Origin: an uncultured Ileibacterium sp.
Lineage (GTDB): Bacteria; Bacillota; Clostridia; Peptostreptococcales; Anaerovoracaceae
NCBI GenBank assembly: GCA_902488835.1
Contig: CABTXQ010000001.1
Location: 21,117-85,116 of the forward strand
Length of the DNA stretch: 64,000 nt
Direction of reading: 5' to 3'
Below the pieces are notes generated by a model, which was not told where the DNA came from, did no database searches, and worked only from the letters and a program-made list of their open reading frames with translations. The position numbers and the translations under genes are program-made. Each line of letters starts with the position of its first letter. The stretch's first letter is position 1. Below are positions 36,291-43,361 of the stretch, piece by piece.

Positions 36291-37232
36291 ATGAGTATTA
36301 GTAATAGTAATATTAATAAAAGTGAAGAATATTTAAGAGCAGCGAATGGCGAAGGTCAATTCTACATTAGGAAGTCTTTGGTAGATGAGCCTAAGGCAGT
36401 CGCTGTTATTTTGCATGACTTAATTTCTCATGGAGAAAGATACTGTGATTTAACAAAAAGTTTAAATGAGAATAATATAGACGTACTTATTCCTGATATA
36501 GTTGGATTTGGCATGAGTAAGCAGGGACATCCTGGAGCTTTTGCGATGAAAAGTAAAGGAATAGATTATGTCATAGAAGACATTGAATATGTTTTTAACT
36601 TATATGATGAGAAATATGGAAGAATACCCCATATACTGATATCTGACGGCAAAACAAATGTTATCGCATCACTATATGTGAGAACATTCGATAATATTGA
36701 TGCAATGGTGAACTTAGGATGCATGCAACATTTTAATGTAAATTCCGCAATGGTTGCAGCAGCTAAAAGCTTAGTAATAATGAAAGGATATCATTCGGTA
36801 TCAAATGCTATAATAAATATGACTGAAGCACCTGCCTTTCATGGTGTAGAAGAAGCAAACAAATATTATTGGCTAAGCAGTATTGATACGGAAATAGAAA
36901 GGTTTATCAATGATGTTGATTGTGGGATACCGATTGCTGCATCTTCATATCTTGATATTTTTGCTGCAGAAAAATATACAAGTAAATTGAAATGGCTAAG
37001 AGATTTTCCAAATATTCCAATTCTCCTTATGGCTGGATCTGATGATATTATGGGGAATTATGGAAAAGCCGCAAAAGATATGATGGAACTCTTAGAAGAG
37101 ACCAATCATGATTTTTTGTTATTGAAAATATATTCAAATTGTCGTCATGACCTTCTTCATGATCGAAAAAGCGATGAAGTTATAAATGATATTGTTAGCT
37201 GGATAAATGTAGCGCTATGTGATGTAATATGA
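36291..37232 (+). CDS. Alpha/beta hydrolase (monoacylglycerol lipase-like) lacking the Ser nucleophile
   Basis: The 313-residue product matches the serine aminopeptidase S33/monoacylglycerol lipase family along its length: VILHDLISHGERY (39-51) in the oxyanion region, VLIPDIVGFGMS (65-76), and the late GSDDIMG (249-255) and YSNCRHDLLHD (281-291) motifs giving Asp252 and His286. The nucleophile elbow normally GHSMGG reads SDGKTN (118-123), so the catalytic Ser is replaced by Gly120. As a classic serine hydrolase it should be inactive. It may have a binding role or another chemistry. SD is weak; it overlaps the next gene by four bases (ATGA). Confidence 0.82.
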   Translation: MSISNSNINKSEEYLRAANGEGQFYIRKSLVDEPKAVAVILHDLISHGERYCDLTKSLNENNIDVLIPDIVGFGMSKQGHPGAFAMKSKGIDYVIEDIEYVFNLYDEKYGRIPHILISDGKTNVIASLYVRTFDNIDAMVNLGCMQHFNVNSAMVAAAKSLVIMKGYHSVSNAIINMTEAPAFHGVEEANKYYWLSSIDTEIERFINDVDCGIPIAASSYLDIFAAEKYTSKLKWLRDFPNIPILLMAGSDDIMGNYGKAAKDMMELLEETNHDFLLLKIYSNCRHDLLHDRKSDEVINDIVSWINVALCDVI

Positions 37233-38305
37233 AGAAAAGATTATCTTGGATTAATGTTGCATCAATATATATAGGAGTAATAATGGGTGCTGGCTTTGCC
37301 TCGGGTCGTGAATGCTGGCAATTTTTTGGTGTTTTTGGAAGAAAAGGATTATTCGGTTCAATATTTGTAACTATATCATTTCTTATTATAAGCTTGATGC
37401 TCACATATGTAAGCTTGAGCAAGAACACTACAAATCTCGGTAAAGTCATCAGTCCGGTAGATAAGATTTATATTGTAAGAGGAATAAAAGGTATTCTTGC
37501 AATTACATATTACTCAATGCTTATTGCAATGACAGCGGCAGGAGGCTCAATTCTTAAACAGCAGTTCGGAATAAATAAGATAATAGGTGGAGCTATAATA
37601 GCTATTGCTATTTTAATAACGGTGCTGGGAGATTTCACCCGAATATCTAAGGTGTTCAATTATACAGAACCTATTCTGATAACGATTGCGATAATAACGA
37701 TAATTGCAATAATATTAAATAATGATATAACTCAAAGTGGAATGACTTCGGGGTTTGAAATAAGCGAGATGACTCCAAATTGGCTTGTAGGAAGCATTTT
37801 ATTTGTAAGTTATAATAGCCTTGGAATGATAACCATATCATCAGATGCAGCAGTTAACGCAAAAAATAAAAAGCACGCATTTTGTGGTGCGGCTTTTGCA
37901 AGTATTTTGCTTGGTGCTATGACAATTGTACTCCTTTTTTCTCTACAAAAGGATATGGCATTCTCAGACTCCTTGGATCTGCCTATGCTCGGATATTCTA
38001 TGCGAATAAATAAGACGCTAAATATCCTATACACGATTGTACTATGTTTTGGTGTTTACTCAACGGGATCAGGTACATATTATGCTTTCAGCAGTAATAT
38101 CCCAAATGGAAAGTATAAGAAAACGGCACTGATAATTGGTGCCGTTATTGGATATATTATTGGATTAACAGGGTTCAAAGAGATTGTCTCATATCTTTAT
38201 CCATTACAAGGATATCTCGGAATAATTATACTGACTCTCGTATTTCTTAATTTTATTATTGAAATCAAAAAGAATAGGGGTCTAAAAATTCCCGAAGAAA
38301 GATAA
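37229..38305 (+). CDS. YkvI-type membrane transporter-like protein
   Basis: The 358-residue product has about 10 hydrophobic helices. It opens with INVASIYIGVIMGAGFASGRE, a motif of the YkvI family, which is distantly related to LeuT-fold amino acid carriers; later comes NSLGMITISSDA. The substrate is unknown. Its start overlaps the preceding hydrolase-like gene, so the two are translationally coupled and may act together. It converges on the GntR gene with a 12-base gap and no hairpin. Confidence 0.82.
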   Translation: MKKRLSWINVASIYIGVIMGAGFASGRECWQFFGVFGRKGLFGSIFVTISFLIISLMLTYVSLSKNTTNLGKVISPVDKIYIVRGIKGILAITYYSMLIAMTAAGGSILKQQFGINKIIGGAIIAIAILITVLGDFTRISKVFNYTEPILITIAIITIIAIILNNDITQSGMTSGFEISEMTPNWLVGSILFVSYNSLGMITISSDAAVNAKNKKHAFCGAAFASILLGAMTIVLLFSLQKDMAFSDSLDLPMLGYSMRINKTLNILYTIVLCFGVYSTGSGTYYAFSSNIPNGKYKKTALIIGAVIGYIIGLTGFKEIVSYLYPLQGYLGIIILTLVFLNFIIEIKKNRGLKIPEER

Positions 38306-38317
38306 TCAAAGAAAATT

Positions 38318-38989
38318 CTAAAAATAACGTGACATTCTTCTCAATTTTGATTGTTTCATATGGTACTCCATTGCTTTCTTTCCAGCATGGATATTATGAT
38401 TCTCAAATGCATCAAATATGTTTTTATGCTCTTTTAGGATAGTTTCTAAAGAATTTTCAAATTCTATACGAGGAGGTGTGCTATATTTCAAATAAATCTG
38501 GTATGTCGAAAGCGCCTGATAAAGCATGCGGTTCTTTGTCCCTAAATATATTGTGTTATGAAAAACTGAATTGAAATGCATAACCTTCTCTGAGTCTTTC
38601 TTTATGGTATAAAATTCCATAAACTCAATGGTCTCTCTAAGCTTATCGATTTCTTCATCACTCATTCTATCTATAGCCCATTCAACTGCCTGAGCCTCAA
38701 AAATGCATCTTAAATCAAATAAATCGCTGATATCACGTACTGTCAGACCTCTAACATATGCCCCTCGATTAGGTATATTCTTAATAAGTCCGTCAGCTTC
38801 AAGTTGCTTAAATGCCTCTCTAACAGGAGTTCTACTTACATTATACTTTTCGCATATTGATTTTTCTGTCATTTTAGAATCAGAAGCAATTGTACCTGAA
38901 AGAATTTCAACCCTAAGGGAATTGAATAAATCTTCAGCAAGAGATTTAACATTTACCTTTCCTTCAATCTTAATATTCTTCTTATTCAT
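38318..38989 (-). CDS. GntR family transcriptional regulator (FadR/FCD subfamily)
   Basis: From ATG 38989 the protein has 223 residues. The N-terminal winged helix includes LRVEILSGTI, KSICEKYNVSRTPVREAFKQL (recognition helix, about 45-65) and DGLIKNIPNRGAYV. The C-terminal helical FCD ligand-binding domain has DLRCIFEAQAVEWA and the metal-site type His in FNSVFHNTIY. FCD regulators usually respond to small organic acids. An upstream ATG would add 37 residues of non-conserved sequence, and GGAG lies about 10 bases before the chosen start. An inverted repeat over its own promoter suggests autoregulation; other targets are unclear. Confidence 0.93.
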   Translation of the reverse strand: MNKKNIKIEGKVNVKSLAEDLFNSLRVEILSGTIASDSKMTEKSICEKYNVSRTPVREAFKQLEADGLIKNIPNRGAYVRGLTVRDISDLFDLRCIFEAQAVEWAIDRMSDEEIDKLRETIEFMEFYTIKKDSEKVMHFNSVFHNTIYLGTKNRMLYQALSTYQIYLKYSTPPRIEFENSLETILKEHKNIFDAFENHNIHAGKKAMEYHMKQSKLRRMSRYF

Positions 38990-39019
38990 TAGGAAAATCT
39001 CCATCTTCTTTATATAAAC

Positions 39020-39049
39020 ATTGTATAAATAGTATATTTTGCATACAAT
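39020..39049 (-). promoter_or_regulatory. GntR promoter with overlapping inverted repeat (candidate operator)
   Basis: On the minus strand TTGTAT (39048-39043), 17-bp spacer, TACAAT (39025-39020). The same bases make the inverted repeat ATTGTAT (39020-39026) / ATACAAT (39043-39049), similar in core to TTGTATACAA-like sites of FCD regulators. Bound protein would cover both promoter boxes. Confidence 0.55.
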
Positions 39050-39087
39050 AATATAATCCTTTATAAAATAACTGTCAATAGAATCTG

Positions 39088-39096
39088 TGATATAAT
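39088..39096 (+). promoter_or_regulatory. Extended -10 promoter of nth (possibly leaderless)
   Basis: TG-A-TATAAT (39088-39096) with no good -35 box. The ATG of nth starts at 39103, about where transcription should begin, and no SD is visible. Confidence 0.5.
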
Positions 39097-39102
39097 ACAC
39101 TC

Positions 39103-39801
39103 ATGAAGAAAAATTTTACATCAAAAGAAGTAAATACCATTCTTGAATTATTAGAGAAAGAATATCCTAACGCAGGATGTGCACTAAAGTATGATACAAA
39201 ATTTCAATTATTAATAGCGGTAGTTCTTTCTGCCCAGACAACCGATATAAGTGTAAATAAGATTACTCCAAAACTATGGAAATTATATCCTGATTCTCGT
39301 TCACTCGGGGATGCAAAACAATCGGATGTAGAAAAGATAATTAAAAGTATTGGACTTTATAGAAATAAGAGTAAAAATATAATAGGAATTTCCAAAGCAC
39401 TTCAGGAAAGATTACTTGCAATGGATGAATCTCTTAAGATTGGATATATTAATTCATCAGATAATAAGGACGGAGTACCAGAAGAATTTGATGAACTAAT
39501 TAAATTGCCAGGAGTTGGAAGGAAAACAGCGAATGTAGTTCTTTCAGAAGGATTTAACAAACAAACAATTGCTGTTGATACACATGTTCAGAGGGTTTCA
39601 AATAGAATAGGATTGGCGAGATCTACAGATACATATAAAACAGAGACTCAGCTGATGACGAACATTCCTGAAAATATGTGGACAAAAGCACATCATCTAC
39701 TTATATTTCATGGTAGAAATATTTGCAAGGCAAGGAACCCGGATTGCAATAAGTGTCCTATAATTAATTATTGTAAATTTCATAATAAAAACAATGATTG
39801 A
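39103..39801 (+). CDS. nth: Endonuclease III
   Basis: This 232-residue base-excision glycosylase/AP lyase has the helix-hairpin-helix LPGVGRKTANVVLSEG with the catalytic Lys (in GRKTA), the catalytic Asp in IAVDTHVQR, and the C-terminal [4Fe-4S] motif C-x6-C-x2-C-x5-C (CKARNPDCNKCPIINYC). It removes oxidised pyrimidines. It is slightly longer than the usual 210 residues because of a short insertion near residues 113-127. It diverges from the GntR gene, and the gap promoter overlaps its stop codon. Confidence 0.95.
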   Translation: MKKNFTSKEVNTILELLEKEYPNAGCALKYDTKFQLLIAVVLSAQTTDISVNKITPKLWKLYPDSRSLGDAKQSDVEKIIKSIGLYRNKSKNIIGISKALQERLLAMDESLKIGYINSSDNKDGVPEEFDELIKLPGVGRKTANVVLSEGFNKQTIAVDTHVQRVSNRIGLARSTDTYKTETQLMTNIPENMWTKAHHLLIFHGRNICKARNPDCNKCPIINYCKFHNKNND

Positions 39802-39826
39802 AATAAATATTACAAACTGATAATAT
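39798..39826 (+). promoter_or_regulatory. Promoter of the gap-pgk-tpiA cluster
   Basis: TTGAAA (39798-39803), 17-bp spacer, TAATAT (39821-39826). A leader of about 45 bases precedes gap. Confidence 0.75.
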
Positions 39827-39877
39827 ATTAAAGAAAATTAAAGATTATTTATAAATATCCATAGGAGGAATATTTTA

Positions 39878-40894
39878 ATGATTAGGATAGGCATAAACGG
39901 GTTCGGTAGAATTTCAAGGGTAGTCATAAGAGCTATTCAAGATATGAATGATTTTGAAATTGCCGCTATTAATATTAGGAATGCTGATCTGGATTATCTC
40001 GCATACATGATTAGATACGATTCAACATTTGGTAGATTTAATGGTACTGTTGAGAGATGGGAAGATAAGGGACTAATCATTAATGGCAATAAAATTCCTG
40101 TATATAGCAAAGATATTGCAGCTGATATTCCATGGAATGAATGTAATGCCGAATACATAATTGATGGAACTGGTGCTTATAATACGACTGATAAAGCAAT
40201 GGCTCATATTAATGCCGGTGCAAAGAAAGTAATAATTTCTGCTCCTGCAAAGGATGATATAACTCCAACATTTGTATATGGAGTTAATCACGAAAATTAT
40301 TCTAAGGATATGCCTATTATTTCAAATGCTTCATGTACTACAAACTGTCTTGCTCCTCTTTGCAAGATACTTCAGGATAAATTTGGAATTGAAGGCGGGC
40401 TTATGTCAACAATTCATAGTGCTACATCAAAGCAAAAGGTTGTTGATGCAAGATCAATGAAAGATTGGAGAGTAGGGAGAAGCGTTTTTAACAATATAAT
40501 CCCTACATCAACAGGTGCCGCTAAGGCAGTTGGGCTTGTTATTCCGGAGTTACAGGGCAAGATGACAGGTATATCATACAGGGTTCCTACTCAGGATGTT
40601 TCTGTTGTAGACTTGAATGTTATACTCAAAAAGTCCGCAGAAAAAGAAGAAATCTTTGATGAAATCAAGAGAGCTTCTTCTTCATATCTTAAAGATATAA
40701 TTGAATTTGTAGATGATGAAGTGGTTTCGTGTGACTTTATTGGTTGCCCGACTGCATCAATTTTTGACTCCAGGCAGACTGTACAACTTAATGATAAAAT
40801 ATTTAAATTTGTTTCTTTCTATGATAATGAATGGGGATATAGCATTCAGATTCTTAGAATGATCAGACATATGGCGGATATAGATGGGAAATAA
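39878..40894 (+). CDS. gap: Glyceraldehyde-3-phosphate dehydrogenase
   Basis: The 338-residue enzyme oxidises glyceraldehyde-3-phosphate. It has the Rossmann motif INGFGRISR (6-14), catalytic Cys153 in SNASCTTNC and His180 in TIHSAT. The residue after the second strand, normally Asp that holds the NAD ribose (INDL in E. coli GapA), is replaced: INIR with Ile33-Arg34. This suggests relaxed or NADP-preferring cofactor use, as inference. Residues 182-205 also depart from the usual DGP segment (KVVDARSMKDWRVGRS). It is first in a gap-pgk-tpiA set. AGGAGG precedes the ATG. Confidence 0.95.
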   Translation: MIRIGINGFGRISRVVIRAIQDMNDFEIAAINIRNADLDYLAYMIRYDSTFGRFNGTVERWEDKGLIINGNKIPVYSKDIAADIPWNECNAEYIIDGTGAYNTTDKAMAHINAGAKKVIISAPAKDDITPTFVYGVNHENYSKDMPIISNASCTTNCLAPLCKILQDKFGIEGGLMSTIHSATSKQKVVDARSMKDWRVGRSVFNNIIPTSTGAAKAVGLVIPELQGKMTGISYRVPTQDVSVVDLNVILKKSAEKEEIFDEIKRASSSYLKDIIEFVDDEVVSCDFIGCPTASIFDSRQTVQLNDKIFKFVSFYDNEWGYSIQILRMIRHMADIDGK

Positions 40895-40920
40895 TTATTC
40901 CTGATATATTTTATAAAATT

Positions 40921-40964
40921 AAATCCTGAGGTTACTATTTTTTGGTAACTTCCGGATTTTTACT
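40921..40964 (+). terminator. Terminator or attenuator between gap and pgk
   Basis: The stem AAATCC...GTTAC (40921-40935) pairs with GTAAC...GGATTT (40945-40959) with one mismatch near the base, followed by a T-rich stretch. No separate pgk promoter is evident, so gap transcripts may partly stop here, giving gap in excess of pgk. Confidence 0.7.
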
Positions 40965-40988
40965 TTGTGTTGATGGAGGCTATTAATA

Positions 40989-42176
40989 ATGAAAAAGACA
41001 ATTTTGGACATAAATTGGGAAGGTTTAACTGCAGTTGAACGATGTGATTTTAACGTACCAATTAAAGACGGTGTAATAACTGATGATACAAGAATAGTGG
41101 CTGCTCTTCCAACCATTAAATATCTTATTAAAAATGGAGCCAAAATTGTTCTTATGTCACATAGAGGAAGACCTAAGGGAGAACCAAATGAAGATTATTC
41201 TCTTCAACCAGTTGCAAAAAGACTATCAGAACTTCTTGATATTAATGTAAAATTCTTAAAAAGCAATGTTGTAGTAGATGAAAATATTAAGACAGAAATA
41301 AAAAATCTAAAAAGTGGAGAAGTTGTGCTTCTTGAAAATACTCGTTTTAGAAAGGAAGAGGAGACAAACGATTTAGAATTTTCAAAAGAACTTGCATCAC
41401 TTGGAGATGTTTTTGTACAAGATGCGTTTGGAACGGCACATAGAGCTCATGCTTCAACATCCGGTATTGCTTCTTTTATACCGGGAGTAGCAGGATTTCT
41501 TATTGAAAAGGAACTTGAATTTCTCGGTAGTGCTTTAAATAATCCTAAGAGACCTTTTGTAGCAATAATGGGTGGAGCAAAGGTCAAAGATAAGATCCCG
41601 GTAATTACAAGCCTGCTGGAAAAGGTTGATACGATAATAATTGGAGGAGGAATGTCATATACCTTTTTTAAGGCGAGAGGATTTGAAATAGGCAAATCAA
41701 TTTGTGATGACGAGGGTCTTGACCTTGCAAGGGATATTATGGCTGCCGCTGATGAAAAAAATGTAAAATTCCTTATTCCGGTTGACACTATAGCATCATA
41801 TGAGTTTGATAATGAATCACCAAGTGAGACATTTGATATGGATAAGATTCCTTCAGATAGAATGGGAATGGATATCGGGAATAAAACCCTTGAGATATAC
41901 ACGGAGGAGCTGAAAAAAGCTAAGACGGTGATATGGAACGGTCCTATGGGAGTGTTTGAAATGCCAAATTTCTCAAAAGGAACGAGAGGTATAGCAGAAT
42001 GTCTTGCTAATCTTAAAGATACAGTAACAATAATCGGTGGAGGAGATAGTGCTGCAGCTGTTACACAATTTGACCTTGCAGATAAGATGACTCATATTTC
42101 AACAGGCGGTGGCGCAAGCCTTGAATTTATTGAAGGAAAAGAATTACCTGGTATAAAATGCCTTAAAAACAGATAG
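40989..42176 (+). CDS. pgk: Phosphoglycerate kinase
   Basis: The 395-residue glycolytic kinase has the family entry RCDFNVPIKDG (about 18-28), the substrate-site basic residues in SHRGRPKGE, LLENTRFRKEE, and the C-terminal nucleotide-binding GGGDSAAAV and STGGGASLEF motifs. It transfers phosphate from 1,3-bisphosphoglycerate to ADP. GATGGAGG is located before the ATG. Fourteen bases separate it from tpiA. Confidence 0.98.
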   Translation: MKKTILDINWEGLTAVERCDFNVPIKDGVITDDTRIVAALPTIKYLIKNGAKIVLMSHRGRPKGEPNEDYSLQPVAKRLSELLDINVKFLKSNVVVDENIKTEIKNLKSGEVVLLENTRFRKEEETNDLEFSKELASLGDVFVQDAFGTAHRAHASTSGIASFIPGVAGFLIEKELEFLGSALNNPKRPFVAIMGGAKVKDKIPVITSLLEKVDTIIIGGGMSYTFFKARGFEIGKSICDDEGLDLARDIMAAADEKNVKFLIPVDTIASYEFDNESPSETFDMDKIPSDRMGMDIGNKTLEIYTEELKKAKTVIWNGPMGVFEMPNFSKGTRGIAECLANLKDTVTIIGGGDSAAAVTQFDLADKMTHISTGGGASLEFIEGKELPGIKCLKNR

Positions 42177-42190
42177 GAGAAATTAAATAA

Positions 42191-42949
42191 ATGGACAGGA
42201 TATTAATTGCCGGAAATTGGAAAATGAATAAAACGGTTCAGGAGACAAGGGAATTTACTAGTGAATTTAAAAAGTATCAAATTAATGAAGATGATGAAGT
42301 TTGCATACTTGCACCATTTACTGACTTACAAGTTTTGAAGGATGAGCTGGCAAACACGAATATAAAAATAGGTGCACAAAATTGCCATTATGAAGAGAAC
42401 GGAGCTTTTACTGGAGAAATTTCTGTAAAGATGTTAAATGAAATAGGTGTAGATTACTGCTTGGTTGGACATTCAGAAAGAAGACAATATTTTGGTGAAA
42501 CTGATGATGTCTGCAATAAAAAAATAAAAAAATTAATTGAGCACGGTATAACACCAATCCTCTGTGTGGGAGAAGATGAGAGTATAAGAGACGAAGGGGC
42601 AGAGCAGTCACTTCTAAGTAAGCAGCTTGGAGAGGCTTTTATCGGGATCAAGACAAGTGATGTACCAAAGGTTATAATCGCATATGAGCCAATTTGGGCA
42701 ATAGGAACCGGTAAGACTGCATCTCCTGTTGATGCACAAAGAATGTGTGAATTCATCAGAGGGTTTATGAGTGGCTTATTTAGCGATGCCGTAGGTGAGT
42801 GCATGATGATTCTCTATGGAGGAAGTGTTAAGCCAGAAAATGCTAAAAAAATACTTGAACAAAACGATATCAACGGAGCTCTAATAGGTGGTGCCAGCCT
42901 AAATCACGATTCATTATATGAACTAGTCAAAATTTCTCAACACATTTAG
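42191..42949 (+). CDS. tpiA: Triosephosphate isomerase
   Basis: The 252-residue TIM barrel has GNWKMNKT (about 8-15), the catalytic His in VGHSERR, the catalytic Glu in AYEPIWAIGTGKTA and the phosphate-binding GGSVKPENA. It interconverts dihydroxyacetone phosphate and glyceraldehyde-3-phosphate. It completes gap-pgk-tpiA; gpmI and eno, which often follow in Clostridia, are not present here. Confidence 0.98.
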   Translation: MDRILIAGNWKMNKTVQETREFTSEFKKYQINEDDEVCILAPFTDLQVLKDELANTNIKIGAQNCHYEENGAFTGEISVKMLNEIGVDYCLVGHSERRQYFGETDDVCNKKIKKLIEHGITPILCVGEDESIRDEGAEQSLLSKQLGEAFIGIKTSDVPKVIIAYEPIWAIGTGKTASPVDAQRMCEFIRGFMSGLFSDAVGECMMILYGGSVKPENAKKILEQNDINGALIGGASLNHDSLYELVKISQHI

Positions 42950-42961
42950 AAAGAATATTCG

Positions 42962-42990
42962 TTGACTTTATGGTATTTGCGTGATAATCT
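42962..42990 (+). promoter_or_regulatory. Promoter upstream of secG
   Basis: TTGACT (42962-42967), 17-bp spacer, TAATCT (42985-42990). The predicted start near 42997 is only about 20 bases before a terminator hairpin. Confidence 0.6.
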
Positions 42991-43016
42991 AATTAAGCTA
43001 TAAATGAGATTATATA

Positions 43017-43041
43017 GTCGGAATTCTAGTTCCGGCTTTTT
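43017..43041 (+). terminator. Terminator hairpin in the secG leader
   Basis: GTCGGAA (43017-43023) pairs with TTCCGGC (43030-43036) around TTCTAG, followed by TTTTT. It lies between the secG promoter and the secG SD (TGGGAGG), so it can serve tpiA read-through or attenuate secG. Confidence 0.75.
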
Positions 43042-43056
43042 GTTGGGAGGTCATAA

Positions 43057-43290
43057 ATGCATACATTTTTTATGTTGGTATTATTGATTGACAGCATTAT
43101 ACTTATAATCAGTGTTTTGCTTCAATCAAGTAAGAGCGACGGGCTTAGCGGTTCTATTGCTGGTGGAGCTGAGCAGCTTTTTGGAAAGAAAAAAAGCACA
43201 GGATATGATGGGATCTTAGCTAGAATTACGGTAGTTACAGCAGTAATTTTTTTCCTAGTATCACTTAGCTTGATTGCATTTTTTAATTAA
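43057..43290 (+). CDS. secG: Preprotein translocase subunit SecG
   Basis: The 77-residue product has two membrane helices (about 4-24 and 54-74) and the cytoplasmic SecG loop with LLQSSKSDGLSGSIAGGAEQLFGKKKSTGYD. SecG stabilises SecYE during export. The family motifs are complete. It stands between tpiA and hppA rather than before rnr-smpB as in many Clostridia. TTGGGAGGTC precedes the ATG. Confidence 0.96.
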   Translation: MHTFFMLVLLIDSIILIISVLLQSSKSDGLSGSIAGGAEQLFGKKKSTGYDGILARITVVTAVIFFLVSLSLIAFFN

Positions 43291-43305
43291 TAATCATAGG
43301 TTTAT

Positions 43306-43324
43306 AACAGAAATTATTTCTGTT
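43306..43324 (+). terminator. Small hairpin between secG and hppA
   Basis: AACAGAAA (43306-43313) pairs with TTTCTGTT (43317-43324) around TTA. It lacks a clean T tract, so it is a weak terminator or an RNA-processing/stability hairpin. Confidence 0.35.
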
Positions 43325-43361
43325 TAAATATAGTTATTTATTATCAAGGAGGTTATAGATA

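Noticed and set aside
36291..37232. Calling this gene a functional lysophospholipase
   Set aside because: The nucleophile position is Gly; an activity-based name would mislead.
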